From contig CAYSDY010000003.1 of assembly GCA_964429995.1 (NCBI GenBank), forward strand, positions 57,472-121,471: a stretch of DNA of 64,000 nucleotides, read 5' to 3'. Positions 61,917 to 64,000 of the stretch are shown here, piece by piece. Below the pieces are notes generated by a model, which saw nothing but the letters and a program-made list of their open reading frames with translations, made no database searches and had not been told where the DNA came from. A program made the position numbers and the translations under genes. Within the stretch, counting starts at the first letter, position 1. Every line of letters begins with the position of its first letter. This DNA is from UBA583 sp964429995. GTDB lineage: Archaea > Nanobdellota > Nanobdellia > Woesearchaeales > UBA583.

Positions 61917-62630
61917 ATGGGATATGAAATTTTAAATGAAGACTTAGGAAAAGAGAAAAAAAACAGGCATGAATTTTCCTTGGAACACTCTTCTAAGCAT
62001 GAAAAAAAAAGTATTATTAAAAAGATTGCAACACCTTTTCTCATACATCTTTTGTTAATAATTATTATAATCGTTTTGCTGTTTTTTTATATGTCTGAAA
62101 AAAACATGTCAAAAGAGAAAGATAATCCTTTAAATGAGGTAATAATGATCATTGGTGACATAAAATCATTTAACGAAAGCTATATGGGCAATATAAGTAT
62201 AAAACAAAATGATTTTTTACTTGAAACAAAAGATAGTATATTTGAAGTCAAAGGACTGGATTTTAAGGTTTTAGATTTTAATGGAAGTATATTTATAGAT
62301 GATAAAAAGCAACTAGTTTTACATGGAAGTGCTGGTCATCTTGAATATGGTAGAAATAGCATAAAGATGAATGGAGAAAACTTTACTTATACAGCATTAA
62401 GCAAAATTAGCATGAATCTTGATTTTGAAGAAATATTTCTGCAAATAATTAAAGGACGTGTCAAACTTGGTGAAGAATTAAACCATGATTTTTCTGATTC
62501 TTCCATTAGACTCAATAATTTTAATTCGACTCTTACTTATGATGGAACATTTCTTTTTATGGGAAATGCACAAGCTTTTAATTATAGTTCTAAGAGCCCT
62601 CAAATAACTATATTATATAAAAAAAAATAG
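61917..62630 (+). CDS. Single-pass membrane protein with extracytoplasmic beta-rich domain
   Basis: A 237-aa protein: basic cytoplasmic N-terminus (1-36), one membrane helix (about 40-58) and an outside domain of repeated short strands (SFNESYMGNISIKQNDFLLE, LHGSAGHLEYGRNSIKMNG, NSTLTYDGTFLFMGNAQAF). No family recognised; the outside domain loosely recalls LptA/LptC-like beta-jellyroll repeats. Its TAG stop is formed by the TA target and the first base of repeat copy D. Confidence 0.65.
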   Translation: MGYEILNEDLGKEKKNRHEFSLEHSSKHEKKSIIKKIATPFLIHLLLIIIIIVLLFFYMSEKNMSKEKDNPLNEVIMIIGDIKSFNESYMGNISIKQNDFLLETKDSIFEVKGLDFKVLDFNGSIFIDDKKQLVLHGSAGHLEYGRNSIKMNGENFTYTALSKISMNLDFEEIFLQIIKGRVKLGEELNHDFSDSSIRLNNFNSTLTYDGTFLFMGNAQAFNYSSKSPQITILYKKK

Positions 62631-62814
62631 AGGGTTGTAAAAAACCTATAAAACAAAAATCACAAAATTTGAGTTATTCCTTTGAATATTAAAGCACAGA
62701 GCAGTAGAGTATTCAAAGGAATAAATTTGGAATTGAACTTGTTCAATTAGGGCTTATAAGGGTTTTTTGATAACACTCTTCTGAGAATTTTTTGGGTTTT
62801 TTTAAAATTCTCAA
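62630..62814 (-). mobile_element. Interspersed structured repeat, copy D (inverted, internal deletion)
   Basis: A 185-bp copy in the opposite orientation with TA at both ends (62628-62629 and 62815-62816). It keeps both terminal repeats and the first central hairpin (TTCCTTTGAATA paired with TATTCAAAGGAA, 12 bp perfect) but lacks the second hairpin present in A and B. It follows directly on the stop of the 61917 gene. Confidence 0.72.
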
Positions 62815-62851
62815 TAAATACCAATATTTTAAAACATCAAACAAATCACTT

Positions 62852-62863
62852 TAATTTATAAAT
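62852..62863 (+). promoter_or_regulatory. TATA box of the Trm-G10 gene
   Basis: TAATTTATAAAT lies 22-33 nt before ATG 62885. Confidence 0.5.
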
Positions 62864-62884
62864 TGTATCTTATTATATTTTTTA

Positions 62885-63916
62885 ATGAGCAAGTATATTT
62901 TGATTTTTAATGGAAATAATAAAGAGCTAGCACAAGCAGAGTTTAAAAGCCTTTTTAAAGCTTATTTTAATGAAAATATAATAATAAATCATATAGAAAA
63001 CTTGTTTTTTGAGATAGAAACAGAAAAAAAAATAAAATTGTGTAATGAACTTTTGAAAAGAATTACTTATACTGAAGAAATAGTTGAAGTAAAAGGACTC
63101 TACAAAAATTATGATGATTTGTGTTCTAATATATTAAATGATATTTATTTTAAAGATTTTGAGGATATGAAATTTTGTGTAAGGACAAAAAAATCAAATA
63201 AAAACACGAATGTTCCCTATCCTGAAAGCCTACTTGCAAAGCCTATTTGGAACAATCTTAAAAACCCCTGTGTATCAATGGATAATTTTGACATAGAATA
63301 CAATTTCCTTTTTGTTAAAAAAAATACTGATTTTTTTTTTGGAATTAACATCTTTAAAAATTCTAAAACTTATTTACTAAGAATGCCTAAAGCAAGACCT
63401 GTAAAAATGCCATACACTTTAAAATCAGATATGGCACGAGCATGCATAAATCTTTTAGAGCTAAAAAATGGGCTAATTTTGGATCCATTTGCAGGAATAG
63501 GTGGAATATTATTAGAAGGTGCTGATATGGGCTTTAAAACACTTGCAAATGATATTTCTTATAACGATCTTAAATATTTACAGTTGAATTTTAAACATTA
63601 TTATAAAAATCATTATGTTGGAATAACCTTATCAGATGCAAAAAAACAATTCATTAAAAATGATTCTATAGATGGAATAGTAACTGATATTCCTTATGGT
63701 AAATCTTGTAGAGTAATAGGTGATCTTTTATATGAGGATTTTTTACAATCAGCAAAACAATATTTAAAAAAAGGAAAAAAATTGGTAGTTATCTATGCAA
63801 ATTTTTTAAATTTTAAAGAAATAGCCTTAAAATACTTTACATTTGTTGAGGAAATTGATGAATACATAAATGCATCGATGACAAGACATATAATCGTCTT
63901 AAAAAATGATAAATGA
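62885..63916 (+). CDS. tRNA (guanine10-N2)-methyltransferase, Trm-G10 type
   Basis: A 343-aa archaeal THUMP methyltransferase. The N-terminal NFLD/THUMP region (1-155) binds tRNA. Then come RMPKARPVKMPYTLKSDMARACINL (the typical R-P-F-x-H region), SAM motif I DPFAGIGGI (200-208), and motif IV TDIPYG (267-272), which is usually TDPPYG. The enzyme makes m2G/m22G at position 10 of tRNA. The Pro-to-Ile change in motif IV is unusual but the catalytic D-x-P-Y frame is kept. Confidence 0.88.
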   Translation: MSKYILIFNGNNKELAQAEFKSLFKAYFNENIIINHIENLFFEIETEKKIKLCNELLKRITYTEEIVEVKGLYKNYDDLCSNILNDIYFKDFEDMKFCVRTKKSNKNTNVPYPESLLAKPIWNNLKNPCVSMDNFDIEYNFLFVKKNTDFFFGINIFKNSKTYLLRMPKARPVKMPYTLKSDMARACINLLELKNGLILDPFAGIGGILLEGADMGFKTLANDISYNDLKYLQLNFKHYYKNHYVGITLSDAKKQFIKNDSIDGIVTDIPYGKSCRVIGDLLYEDFLQSAKQYLKKGKKLVVIYANFLNFKEIALKYFTFVEEIDEYINASMTRHIIVLKNDK

Positions 63917-63937
63917 TAACCATTGTATTTTAATTAC

Positions 63938-64000
63938 TCAATAATTGTGGTTTCCTGAAATTATTTCGCTTAGTAAGATATTCCATTTTTCTTTAATTAA
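63938..64000 (-). CDS. 3' end of an unidentified gene (runs off the window)
   Basis: On the minus strand the last 20 codons of an open frame read LIKEKWNILLSEIISGNHNY followed by TGA at 63938. Amphipathic helical ending with protein-like composition, and convergence with the Trm-G10 gene, suggest a real C-terminus. Too short to name. Confidence 0.4.
   Translation of the reverse strand, partial: LIKEKWNILLSEIISGNHNY

Overview
This is a very A+T-rich stretch of an archaeal chromosome. The archaeal assignment rests on the large replication factor C subunit, FEN-1, HerA, an archaeal-type pseudouridine synthase (Cbf5/TruB), a Trm-G10-type tRNA methyltransferase, a DacZ-type diadenylate cyclase, a type IV pilin/prepilin-peptidase locus, TTTATAAA-like TATA boxes about 20-30 nt ahead of many start codons (many genes look leaderless), and archaeal tRNAs. 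Compactness, very low GC and many small unknown genes suggest a DPANN lineage (Woesearchaeota/Nanoarchaeota-like). That lineage call is inference.

Layout. 1-13 kb: 3' end of argS, a degenerate RNA methyltransferase, HD hydrolase + cbf5, a C39-like protease, a membrane coiled-coil protein facing dacZ, a TPR-rhomboid coupled to a Cys-repeat secreted protein, a radical-SAM-like remnant and a UvrD-type helicase with RQC-like and HRDC-like ends. 13-22 kb: LctP-type permease, AAA/DUF4143 ATPase, a three-gene ABC exporter, encapsulated-ferritin-like protein, HerA. 22-33 kb: HTH regulator, GATase, transglutaminase-like protein, S51 peptidase, CDF metal transporter, thymidine kinase, glycosyltransferase, FEN-1, RfcL, SAMHD1-type HD hydrolase and an RNase-H-like unknown. 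33-40 kb: surface-appendage locus with three tandem pilin-like genes carrying glycine-rich adhesin domains (one frameshifted), a small membrane protein and a prepilin peptidase. 40-42.7 kb: ABC transporter, tRNA-Thr and a lipoprotein. 42.9-52.8 kb: a long type I restriction-modification operon (half-HsdS, HsdM, KilA-N, HsdS, AbiTii-like, ORF6N, HsdR, YgjP-like metalloprotease) with small coupled ORFs at three gene junctions. 53-64 kb: tRNA-Arg, serS, a candidate structured RNA, nrdR, a block of four unknown genes including a GGDEF-like protein, metallophosphoesterase, DedA-family protein and trm-G10.

Most notable signals. (1) A family of five interspersed intergenic repeats (full length about 244 bp; internally deleted forms 185 and 110 bp; one fragment). 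The four ended copies have related terminal inverted repeats, several internal hairpins and TA on both sides, and the TAG stop codons of two neighbouring genes are formed exactly at the TA/element junction. This looks like a mariner/IS630-type MITE family, perhaps now also acting as terminators. (2) Inside the restriction operon, imperfect palindromes of the form (T)CACAA-n-TTGTG(A) lie in frame in HsdS, ORF6N and the mini-ORFs, and a 17-bp direct repeat exactly brackets the AbiTii-like gene while preserving ATGA coupling at both ends, so it looks like an inserted cassette. (3) Adjacent pilin/adhesin genes share a near-identical block of about 830 bp but differ in their glycine-rich domains, an arrangement suited to domain swapping.

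Two possible nucleotide second-messenger enzymes occur here (DacZ, clear; GGDEF-like, tentative). Three unlinked genes share an ACTACT-N4-AGTAGT palindrome next to their TATA box and may form a small regulon.
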